45,184 bases of DNA, taken from NCBI GenBank assembly GCA_903897935.1, contig CAIUDO010000209.1, positions 1-45,184 of the forward strand, read 5' to 3'. Below the pieces are notes generated by a model. That model had not been told where the DNA came from, made no database searches, and saw only the letters and a program-made list of their open reading frames with translations. This DNA comes from an uncultured Pseudomonadota bacterium. Lineage in GTDB: Bacteria; Myxococcota_A; UBA796; GCA-2862545. This document shows, piece after piece, positions 25,809 to 33,305 of this stretch. Position 1 is the first letter of the stretch; every line of letters starts with the position of its first letter. Made by a program: the position numbers and the translations under genes.

Positions 25809-27386
25809 TTACCAGGTGTCGAGCGGGTACCACCGCACCGACGCGACCGCCGACCACCAGTCCTCCGCCTCGGTCGTGCGGCAATCCACCTCGCCCTCCC
25901 ACACCCGCACCCCGGTCGCGCCGTCGTACTCGTAGAGCTCGGAGTCGTAGCAGGCGGCCAGCACGTTGCCGCCCGCGGTCATCTGCGCGGTGCCCTGCGC
26001 CCCGCACGTGCTCGGCGCGGCGTAGACGGCGTCGGCGTGGGCCGTCAGCGCCTTCTCGTCGATCGTGAACACGACCACGCGCCCGTTGGCGTTGTCCATC
26101 AGCATGTAGCGCCCGTCCGGGAGCTGCTTGAAGTCGTGCTGGCCGTCGAAGTTGTCGTCACCGCCGACATCGCTCCAGTCGATCGTGACCCGGGGCGCGA
26201 GCGCGTTGAGATCGTCGGGCGGGTTGCCGTCCATGATCCAGAGCACCTCGCCGAAGTCCGGGCTGGACAGGTCACCGTTGACGCGCGCGACGCTGTCCCG
26301 GTACAACCACGACAACAGCAGGTCGCCGTTCGTCGCGACGAACACGGTGTTCTGGTGGAAGTAGTCGCCGCGGGCGCTGGCGGGCACGATCCCGTGGTCG
26401 CGCGGGTCGAAGCGGCCGATCTCGACGCCGGCGTCGTTGATGATGACCGTCGGATCCACCGTCGTGCCGCCGATGATGTCCTGGAACTGGGAGTAGTAGT
26501 TCCCGTCGTGGCGGAAGACGTCGTGGTTGAGCGAGCAACACCCCGGGTACGAGACGGGGAACGACGTGATCACGGTGCCCATGACGTCGACCTCGACGAT
26601 GAGGCCCTCCGTCTCGCCGATGATGCGCTGATCGGGCGTGAAGCGCACCATGTCGAGCATGCTGAGCTTGCCGGCCGGGTCGAGCAGCTCGTACCAGACG
26701 AGGTGCCCCGTCTCGGTGTCGTAGATGACGGCGTACGCGTCGTCGGTGCACGGGGACTCGCCGCCGATCATGCCGGTCGTCGCGGTGCCCGTCATGGTCC
26801 ACCAGCTGTCGACCTCGTCGGGCGGCACGCCGGTCGCGAGGGTGGTCGACGCCCCAGCGCCCGGCCACGCGACGGCCTCGGCGACGACCTCGTACTCGGT
26901 CTCGCCGGCCAGGTAGATGACCAGCACCTCGTGTTCGCCCGCGACGACGTCGCTGACGAACGTGCGCGGGGTGTCGAGCCCGTCGACGCGCGCGCGCGTG
27001 ACCTGGACCGGCTGGGGCGGGTCGACGGTGACCGTGCACATGAAGCGCAGGTCGTTCGCCGTCGGCGCGCACGCCACCGCGACGGTCGGCGGGGGCGGCG
27101 GCTCGGTGTCCGTATCCGTGTCGGAGTCCGTATCGGTATCAGTGTCCGTATCGGTGTCCGTATCGGAGTCCGTATCGGAGTCTGTATCGGTGTCGGTGTC
27201 GGCGTCGGTGTCGGTGTCCGTATCGGAGTCTGTATCCGTATCGGTATCCGTATCGGTATCCGTGTCGGAGTCCGTATCCGTGTCGGCGTCCTCGGTGCTC
27301 GGCGTAGGCGTGGTGGTGGCCGACTCGCCGACCTTGCCGCTCGCGCACCCGACCATCAAGAGCGCCGCCAAGCTGTTCCAACGCAT
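25809..27386 (-). CDS. arylsulfotransferase-like beta-propeller lipoprotein with Asp/Thr linker
   Basis: The 525-aa product begins MRWNSLAALLMVGCAS, a lipoprotein signal with Cys14. Residues about 30-95 are an almost pure Asp-Thr/Asp-Ser repeat. The rest is a beta-propeller of the ASST/Arylsulfotran type: CCSLNHDVFRHDGNYY, QNTVFVATNGDLLLSWLYRD, GQHDFKQLPDGRYMLMDNANGRVVVF and TAGGNVLAACYDSELYEYDG. In this family a catalytic His lies in the HD segments of such blades, so activity is possible but not shown. The lipid anchor and acidic linker place it on the cell surface or facing the periplasm. The frame extends upstream to 27551, but the lipoprotein start at 27386 fits better. The PAPS-type sulfotransferase gene follows after 15 bases. 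Confidence 0.8.
   Translation of the reverse strand: MRWNSLAALLMVGCASGKVGESATTTPTPSTEDADTDTDSDTDTDTDTDTDTDSDTDTDTDADTDTDTDSDTDSDTDTDTDTDTDTDSDTDTDTEPPPPPTVAVACAPTANDLRFMCTVTVDPPQPVQVTRARVDGLDTPRTFVSDVVAGEHEVLVIYLAGETEYEVVAEAVAWPGAGASTTLATGVPPDEVDSWWTMTGTATTGMIGGESPCTDDAYAVIYDTETGHLVWYELLDPAGKLSMLDMVRFTPDQRIIGETEGLIVEVDVMGTVITSFPVSYPGCCSLNHDVFRHDGNYYSQFQDIIGGTTVDPTVIINDAGVEIGRFDPRDHGIVPASARGDYFHQNTVFVATNGDLLLSWLYRDSVARVNGDLSSPDFGEVLWIMDGNPPDDLNALAPRVTIDWSDVGGDDNFDGQHDFKQLPDGRYMLMDNANGRVVVFTIDEKALTAHADAVYAAPSTCGAQGTAQMTAGGNVLAACYDSELYEYDGATGVRVWEGEVDCRTTEAEDWWSAVASVRWYPLDTW
27105..27290 (-). repeat. Asp-Thr/Asp-Ser coding microsatellite
   Basis: A 186-base run of irregular hexamers on the plus strand (gtatcg, gtgtcc, gtgtcg and similar) encodes about 62 alternating Asp-Thr, Asp-Ser or Asp-Ala residues on the minus strand. 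It is an acidic linker just after the lipid anchor. Synonymous mixing of codons shows it is older than a simple slippage product, but its length is likely variable between strains. Confidence 0.9.
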
Positions 27387-27600
27387 GCTCGCTCCTACGC
27401 GCCCAACGCGCGCCAGGAGCGTACCACGACGGCGACCGGGCGGGTCAACCGGCCCCGCGAGGCCGCTGATCGACACGGTGAGCCATGGCAGCGCGTACAT
27501 GACGGTCCAATCGCCCGTGTCGTCGACGACGCCGCCAAAGCGGCCGCCCACCCGCAGGCGCTGCGAGCCGGACCTGGAGCGCGTTCTTGGACCAAGGCGG

Positions 27601-28650
27601 TCAGCCCCGGACCGTGGAGACCTCGCGCACGGCGCTCGATTGACCGGGCCCGAACGCCGCAGAAGCGGCGATGCGGTCCCAATTCGCGCGGAACCACGCG
27701 ATCGTGTGCGCCAGCCCCTCGGCGAACTCGGTGTCGGGCGCGTACCCGATCAGGTCGCGCGCTTTGTCGACCGACGCGAGCAGGCGCTTCTTGGTGTCCC
27801 ACCGGCGGCGCGCGGCGAACTTGATGCCGGCGGTGCTCTGGACCGCCTCGTTCACCATCGTCGCGAGGTCGACGATGCGCACCTCGCGCCCGCTCGCGAG
27901 GTTGAACTCCTCCCCGATCGCCGCTTCGACAATGCCGGCGCGCAGCAGGCCGTTCACGATGTCGCCGACGAACGTGAAGTCACGCGTCTCCGTGCCTTCG
28001 CCGGTGATCGGCAGCGGCTGCCCGAGCATGGCCCAGTAGACGAAGTTCGGGATCACGTTGCGGTACTGGCCGGGCACCTCGCCGGGGCCGTAGCTGTTGA
28101 AGAACCGCGCCTTGACGACGGGCACGTCGTAGTGGTGCTGGAAGAAGTTGCCGTACAGCTCGCCCAGCATCTTGGTGATCTGGTACGGCGTGGTCAGGTG
28201 CATCGACATGAACTCTTCGCGCAGCGGGAGCGGAGCTTCGGAGCCATAGATCGAGCAGCCGGACGACGCGTACACGAACCGCTTCACCGGGTGGAGCGTG
28301 GCGTACTCGAGCAGGCGCAGGGTGCCCATGCCGTTGACCATCAGGTCGGTCTCCGGGTGGTCGACCGAGTTCTGGTTGGCGAAGAACGCCGCGAGGTGGA
28401 AGACGGCGTCGGGCTTCTCGAAGAAGCAGCGCTTGAGCTTCACCTCGTCGAGGATGCTGCCTTCGACGAACAAGACGCCGGGCAACGACGGCACGTTCCA
28501 CCGCGGCGACGCCGACAGGTCGTCGAGCACGATGACGCGCGCGCCGTGGCTGGCGAGCGCGGTGACGAGGTTCGAGCCGATGGCGCCGGCTCCTCCGGTG
28601 ACGAGCACGGTCCGCCCGCTCCACGCTGCCCCGATCTCTCCGTCCGTCAT
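27601..28650 (-). CDS. NAD-dependent nucleotide-sugar epimerase/dehydratase
   Basis: The 349-aa extended SDR protein has the NAD motif VLVTGGAGAIGSNL (residues 15-28), DDLSASPRWNVPSL, HLAAFFANQNSVDHPETDL, the catalytic triad region YASSGCSIYGS with YQITK (YxxxK), and ARFFNSYGPGE. C-terminal substrate-binding features (RDFTFVGDIVNGLL, FNLASGREVRIVDLA) fit the UDP-glucose 4-epimerase / UDP-glucuronate decarboxylase group; the exact sugar is undecided. AAAGGAGGT upstream of ATG 28650 is a very strong ribosome site. It lies upstream of the sulfotransferase/CapD genes on the same strand but 214 bases away. Confidence 0.92.
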   Translation of the reverse strand: MTDGEIGAAWSGRTVLVTGGAGAIGSNLVTALASHGARVIVLDDLSASPRWNVPSLPGVLFVEGSILDEVKLKRCFFEKPDAVFHLAAFFANQNSVDHPETDLMVNGMGTLRLLEYATLHPVKRFVYASSGCSIYGSEAPLPLREEFMSMHLTTPYQITKMLGELYGNFFQHHYDVPVVKARFFNSYGPGEVPGQYRNVIPNFVYWAMLGQPLPITGEGTETRDFTFVGDIVNGLLRAGIVEAAIGEEFNLASGREVRIVDLATMVNEAVQSTAGIKFAARRRWDTKKRLLASVDKARDLIGYAPDTEFAEGLAHTIAWFRANWDRIAASAAFGPGQSSAVREVSTVRG

Positions 28651-28978
28651 GCGACCTCCTTTGGGGCGAGCCTATCCGGGTGCCGCGGTCTGCGTGGTGC
28701 GGCGGTGGAGGTTGGCGGCGATCGGCGGGTCCGCGGCTGGAGCCAGCAACCAGCCGGCGCGGGTGGGGGCGTCCGCGGCGGGAGGCGGCGACGCCGCGGC
28801 CATGTTGCATGGGCCCTCAAGATCGTTCCGTCTGCACCCAACAAGACCGTGGCGTGTCGTTTGCGCGGAGGGTGCAGTTCGTTGACCGAGTCCTCGATTG
28901 TTGGGGGGGGGACTGCGGGTGGGCCCGCCTGACGCCGGCGGCGGCCTCCGCGCAGTCGGCGACCGGCACGCTGCGAAG
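28651..28978. other. intergenic region without recognised gene
   Basis: This 328-base gap separates the TPR-CHAT gene end and the epimerase start, both on the minus strand. It contains a run of nine or more G around 28903-28912 and GC-rich filler. No tRNA, hairpin terminator or credible small gene is seen. It presumably carries the epimerase promoter. Confidence 0.5.
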
Positions 28979-31900
28979 TCAACGTTGTTCGACGATTCCC
29001 ATCGCGGGCACGCCCGTAGCGACGAACGCCGCCCACGTCGCCGGGGTCGCCTCGCCGTACGCGTCGCGCTGCGCCCCCAGGGCAACGAGCTGGGCCTCAC
29101 GCAGCGCCGAGATAGCGTCGCCGCCAGTGCGCCGGTCGGCCCACCCGTGGGCCATGCCCTCCATGAGCGGGACGGTCGCTGCGTCCGACACCGGCCACAA
29201 GCTCGTCACGATCTGGGCGGCACCCGATACAGTCGCTGCGCGCTGTAGCCCAAGCACACCCTCCCCGTCGACCGTCCAGCCGAGCCCCGTGGCGCACCCC
29301 GAAAGGACCACCAGGCGGGTTCCGCGCAGATCCGCGGACAGGAGCTCGCGGGCTGTCAGCACGCCGTCGTCTGCGGGCGGTCCACCCGCGTTGGCGCCGC
29401 TCAGCGCGACGCCGGCCAGCAACATGGGGTCGAGGCCCACGACGGCGTCGTCAGCGGCGCGTTGCAGCGTGGGACAGCCCGTCGCCGCGTACCAACCGTG
29501 CGTCGCGAGGTGCACCACGTCGGCGCCCTGCACGCGACGCAACAGCTCGTGCTCCCGTGCGTCGTCCCCTGTCAGCACGTCGACCGGTGGGTGACCCCGA
29601 GGCGACCTGTAGTGGGGCACCAGTCCCTCCACCTCGCGCGCGGTGCCTGGGAGGGGGGGTAACGCGCCCATGCCACACGATGGCCCTGCGCCGGTGCCGT
29701 ACTCCAGGCCTCCTACCAAGACCACGCCCCGCCCAGGCGGGTGGGTCGGGGCGAGCAGGGTCTGGGCGTCGGGGAGGGTGGCGAACGCGTGCGCCTCCAC
29801 ACCGTAAACACCACCCCCAAGGGGCAACGCCGCGAAGGGGAGGGTGGCGATCGCTCCGTCCGGCACGATCCAGACGCGCTCGGCGTCGCCGATGAACGGG
29901 GCGAGTGGACGCCATACGCGGCCGGTCACGACGGCGCCACGCGCGTCCACACGGGACGCGATTGGCCCCGGGCTCACCATCGCGGCGCGCCACGACGCGA
30001 TCTCCGCATCGATCACCGCCGCGTCCCCGAGCGGTATGTGGACGATTGGACCTTCGGGGCGCACCACGAACGCCGCGTAGCGGGGCCCGTCCGGCCCCTG
30101 GTAGCGCACGAAGTCGACCAACGCCGACCCGATGGGCAGCGCTCGCTGTACATCAGCTACGGTGGCGTCGGCCTGCTGGGTCTTCGCACGCCACGCCGGG
30201 AGCTCGTCGTACAACGAGCGCTCGAGCGCCTCTTGGGCGGCGACCACCGCTACGAGGCGCGCGTCGAGCGCCTCGCGGTTCAGCGGCGTGCGTTTGAGCT
30301 GCTCGTTGGCCGAGCGCTCGCTGCGCAGCGCGTCCAGGGCCTCAAGGTGCGCGCGCGCCGACGGGTCGTCGGCGACGAGCGCCGCATGACGGTCGCGCAT
30401 GCGGCGAGAGACCGCCCCCTTCCAACGCAACCACACGCCGTACGCGTCGGGCTGGTCTCCCGGGACGGACGGGAGGGCCAACGCGAGCCAGCCGTCGAGA
30501 CGGCCGCGTTGGGACTGCAAGTACGCGTACCCCTCTCGCTCGGAGAGGGCGTCGAGGCGGGCGAGCCCGGACTCCGCGTTGGCGCGCGCGTGCGCCGACG
30601 CCTCCAACGCGAGCGTGCCATCGCCAGATCGCCGCGCGACCTCCGCGATCGCCGCGAGCGTGTCGCCTACCCGAGCGTGGGTCAGCCCGAGCACGACACG
30701 ACGGACCGCCAACGCGCGGACCAGCGCCGCTTGTGCGGCCACCTCATCACCCACGTGGGTCAACGCGACGCCGATGGAATGATCGAGGTCGCCCATCGAC
30801 GGGTGATCGCGACCAAGCACACGCTCAGCATCGGATCGTGCGCGCTGCAGGTGCAAGAGGGCGTCTGCGGGTCGGCCCGCCTGGATGAGGTGGACCGCCA
30901 ACGCCCGCCGCGCGTCGATGGTGTCGGGGTGGTCCTCCCCCCACGTCGCGGCGACGACGCGTAACGCCCGCTCGTGTAGCCGCTCGGCGCCAGCCCAGTC
31001 GCCGTCGCGCGACGCCAAGCCAGCGAGGTTCGTCAGCGGGCTCGCGACCGCGACATCGTCGGGGCCAAGCGACACCTCGACGATACGCAGACTCTCCTGG
31101 AAGTGCTGGCGGGCCGTTTCGTGGTCGCCCAGCTCGCCCGCCAAGCTCCCCAGGCCCGTGTGGATCAGCGCGACGTCGGGGTGGTCGGGGCCCGACCGAG
31201 CGATCGTGAGCCTCAGCGCGTCTTCGTAGGTGGAGCGGGCTCGTGCGACGTCGCCGGCCTTCAGGGCTACCGCCGCGAGGTTCTGGAGGGTGATCGCGAC
31301 CTGGGGGTGGTCCTGGCCCAGGGCCGCTACCGTGAGGGCCCGGCTCTCGTCGAGCAGGGCCAACGCGCGCTCGTACTGGCCGCGCTCCGCAGCGACCGCG
31401 CCGAGGCCCCCAATGGCCCGGGCGGTCGACGGGTGGGTCGGTCCCCGGGTGGCCTCGTACACCTCACGGCTGCGCTGGAGGTGCCGCTCGGCGGCCTCGT
31501 AGTCCCCAAGGTTGCGCAGCAGGTTGCCGAGGTTGAGCAGCGCGGCTCCGACGTTCGGGTGCACGGGCCCGTGCGTCGCCTCGTGCAGCGCGAGCGCCTC
31601 TTCGTAGGCTGCGCGTGCCTCGGCGGGTCGGCCCCAGGTAGACTCCAGGATCCCAAGGTTGTTCCACTGGTTCGCGAGCCGCGGGTCCACGGGGCCCCCG
31701 CTCCGCACGATGAGCTCGATCGCGCGCCAGTACCCCGCGTGTGCCTCCTCGAAGCGCCCTAGCGCCGCCGCCAGGTTGGCGCGATCGCCGACCGCGATCG
31801 CCAACGCTGGGTCATCGAGGTCGCCGATGGCCTCCCGGATCGCCAGGGCGCGGTCGGATAGGGGCATCGCGGCGCGCGCGTTGCCCTGTGCGAAGTGCAG

Positions 31901-32347
31901 GCGGGAGAGGTTCTCCAACGCCTTCGCGACCTCGGCGTGCGCGGGGCCGTACACCTGCTCGCGAATCGCGAGGGCCTGCTCCATCATTCCGCGCGCCTCG
32001 GCCGGCCGTCCGGACGCGGCCGTCGCCGCCGCGAGCCCGCCCAGACATGCCGCTGCATCAGCGGTGCGCGCTCCGAGGGCCGCCGAGCGGGTGGCGTAGC
32101 ACTGCTCGAACTGGATCGCGGCGCCACCAGCGTCTGAGGCCTTGAGCAGCCGCCGCCCGAGCTCGAACTGGGTCGTCGCCGTGTCGAGGTGCGACGGTCC
32201 GAGCGCGCGGAGCTGGGCGTCGAGCAGCGCCTGCCACGCGGCGGCCGCGCCCGGATCGTTGGCGCGCTGCTCGGCCTCGGTCCGCAGGGCGGCGAGGTCG
32301 GGCTCGGCCGCGAGCGCCAACGCCAAGCAGGACACGATCAGCCACAT
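28979..32347 (-). CDS. secreted TPR-CHAT (caspase-like) protease
   Basis: The 1122-aa protein starts MWLIVSCLALALAAEPD, a signal peptide or N-terminal anchor. Residues about 20-560 are kinesin-light-chain-like tetratricopeptide repeats of about 42 residues (ALALHEATHGPVHPNVGAAL, ALRLTIARSGPDHPDVALIH). A helical linker follows, then a C-terminal CHAT domain with the caspase-like dyad His950 in VVHLATHGW and Cys1018 in LVVLSGCATGLG, plus VTSLWPVSDAAT. CHAT proteases include separase relatives and defence-associated Craspase-type enzymes; this one stands alone and appears exported. No SD-like site is obvious; a 14-base palindrome lies just upstream of the start. The catalytic residues are intact. 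Confidence 0.93.
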   Translation of the reverse strand: MWLIVSCLALALAAEPDLAALRTEAEQRANDPGAAAAWQALLDAQLRALGPSHLDTATTQFELGRRLLKASDAGGAAIQFEQCYATRSAALGARTADAAACLGGLAAATAASGRPAEARGMMEQALAIREQVYGPAHAEVAKALENLSRLHFAQGNARAAMPLSDRALAIREAIGDLDDPALAIAVGDRANLAAALGRFEEAHAGYWRAIELIVRSGGPVDPRLANQWNNLGILESTWGRPAEARAAYEEALALHEATHGPVHPNVGAALLNLGNLLRNLGDYEAAERHLQRSREVYEATRGPTHPSTARAIGGLGAVAAERGQYERALALLDESRALTVAALGQDHPQVAITLQNLAAVALKAGDVARARSTYEDALRLTIARSGPDHPDVALIHTGLGSLAGELGDHETARQHFQESLRIVEVSLGPDDVAVASPLTNLAGLASRDGDWAGAERLHERALRVVAATWGEDHPDTIDARRALAVHLIQAGRPADALLHLQRARSDAERVLGRDHPSMGDLDHSIGVALTHVGDEVAAQAALVRALAVRRVVLGLTHARVGDTLAAIAEVARRSGDGTLALEASAHARANAESGLARLDALSEREGYAYLQSQRGRLDGWLALALPSVPGDQPDAYGVWLRWKGAVSRRMRDRHAALVADDPSARAHLEALDALRSERSANEQLKRTPLNREALDARLVAVVAAQEALERSLYDELPAWRAKTQQADATVADVQRALPIGSALVDFVRYQGPDGPRYAAFVVRPEGPIVHIPLGDAAVIDAEIASWRAAMVSPGPIASRVDARGAVVTGRVWRPLAPFIGDAERVWIVPDGAIATLPFAALPLGGGVYGVEAHAFATLPDAQTLLAPTHPPGRGVVLVGGLEYGTGAGPSCGMGALPPLPGTAREVEGLVPHYRSPRGHPPVDVLTGDDAREHELLRRVQGADVVHLATHGWYAATGCPTLQRAADDAVVGLDPMLLAGVALSGANAGGPPADDGVLTARELLSADLRGTRLVVLSGCATGLGWTVDGEGVLGLQRAATVSGAAQIVTSLWPVSDAATVPLMEGMAHGWADRRTGGDAISALREAQLVALGAQRDAYGEATPATWAAFVATGVPAMGIVEQR

Positions 32348-32351
32348 GGGC

Positions 32352-32365
32352 CGATCGTACGATCG
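32352..32365. promoter_or_regulatory. perfect 14-bp palindrome upstream of the TPR-CHAT gene
   Basis: CGATCGTACGATCG is a perfect palindrome whose edge is four bases from the ATG codon at 32347. Its position would let a bound dimer block translation start or transcription; this is inference. Confidence 0.35.
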
Positions 32366-32432
32366 AGCGGCGAGCCGTCGCCCTCGCCGGCGGGGCCACC
32401 CGTACAGCGCGCGCGAAGTTCGTTAGGTGGTT

Positions 32433-32447
32433 CGGCCAATTTGGCCG
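32433..32447. promoter_or_regulatory. inverted repeat CGGCCAA-t-TTGGCCG
   Basis: Two 7-base arms around one central base form a perfect inverted repeat 86 bases upstream of the TPR-CHAT start. The size and spacing resemble a repressor operator half-site pair. No regulator is identified. Confidence 0.35.
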
Positions 32448-32654
32448 CTGGCGCCGGAGCGTGGCTGCGACGACGGAGGGTGACCGCGTGGTGCGGCGCC
32501 TCACCGCCAGTGGGCGCCGCGCAGGGCCACCCGATCGCCGTCCCGTCGCACCGACACCGCCAGGAGCAGCGGGGGCGGCAACCACAACACACAAACGGTT
32601 CTCGTACCCGTTACGGTCCTGGTGCTCTGACGTCAGGCCGAGACTGCGGCGGCC

Positions 32655-33146
32655 TCACCCGCAGTCGGCGACCGCCCGGCAGTCGTCCGTCTGCTCCTCC
32701 TCCGACTCCCACCACAAGAGCTCGCCGTACACGCTGATCGCGAATTCGTCGACGAACCCGGCGTGCTCGACGGACGGCGTCCGGACCAGCCACACGACCT
32801 GATCGGACTGGCTGTCGACGGCCATGAACACCTCGCTCGCGTCCGACATCGGGAACCCGAGCCCGTCGGCGACGCACACCGCCTCCTCGCCCGTGAGCCA
32901 GGAGTCGGGGTCGCACAGCTCCGGCGCGTCGGGGTGGTCGAGGGTGCACGTCTCGACGTAGTTGTCGACGCTGCGGTCGTGCGCGACGCCCGCCGCGACG
33001 CTGTAGGTAGCGGCGCAGGTCGCCAGCACGTCGGCCAGCACGGGGGCCTCGGAGCTCGACAGCGGCGTCGCGGCGGTCTCGTAGCCGGTGCCGACGCACG
33101 CGTTGCCGAGGGTCAACAACGCGGCCAGGGTGAACAAGCGGGTCAT
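32655..33146 (-). CDS. small secreted cysteine-containing lipoprotein
   Basis: The 163-aa product begins MTRLFTLAALLTLGNACVGTG, a signal peptide with Cys17 as a lipobox candidate (LGNAC is not ideal). The mature protein has several further cysteines (ATCAATYSV, ETCTLDHPDAPELCDPDSW, AVCVADGL, DDCRAVADCG), suggesting disulfides in an extracytoplasmic domain. No family is recognised. AGGAGG upstream of ATG 33146 fixes the start; a much longer in-frame reading upstream is antisense to the LamG gene and is rejected. It diverges from the LamG lipoprotein gene across 159 bases. Confidence 0.78.
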   Translation of the reverse strand: MTRLFTLAALLTLGNACVGTGYETAATPLSSSEAPVLADVLATCAATYSVAAGVAHDRSVDNYVETCTLDHPDAPELCDPDSWLTGEEAVCVADGLGFPMSDASEVFMAVDSQSDQVVWLVRTPSVEHAGFVDEFAISVYGELLWWESEEEQTDDCRAVADCG

Positions 33147-33283
33147 GCGCTCCTCCTTACACCTCCACCATGACCGGGCGCGGGCGCCTTGGCTCCTGCG
33201 CAGCCGCACAATGCGTCGCCCCATGCGCCCAGATGCGTGCAGAACCGACGCCGGTCGGCGCCCGATCCGGCGTCGCGCGGCGG

Positions 33284-33289
33284 TACACT
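33284..33289 (+). promoter_or_regulatory. candidate -10 element of the LamG lipoprotein gene
   Basis: TACACT within GGTACACT lies 17 bases upstream of the GTG start at 33306. The identical GGTACACT precedes the receptor gene at 6577-6584. No good -35 is seen. At 17 bases the 5' leader would be very short, so either the start or the promoter call is approximate. Confidence 0.25.
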
Positions 33290-33305
33290 CGCGGCGGAGG
33301 TGCCC

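Larger units (their letters stand above)
32348..32654. other. intergenic region with palindromes
   Basis: This 307-base gap lies upstream of the TPR-CHAT gene. It holds no recognisable gene, but has two strong palindromes (32352-32365 and 32433-32447, listed separately) that could be operators. The rest is GC-rich and unremarkable. Confidence 0.5.

Noticed and set aside
26037-27824. Plus-strand open frame with long Val/Gly/Ile/Arg repeats
   Set aside because: The repeats are the antisense reading of the Asp-Thr microsatellite; no start signal or family motif.
28651-28978. Degraded copy of the 163-aa lipoprotein end in the epimerase upstream gap
   Set aside because: Only about 14 bases (GCAGTCGGCGACCG) match the lipoprotein's 3' end; too short to support a duplication.
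28979-32347. Craspase-type CRISPR defence pair
   Set aside because: The CHAT protein has a signal peptide and no gRAMP/Cas7-11 gene beside it.
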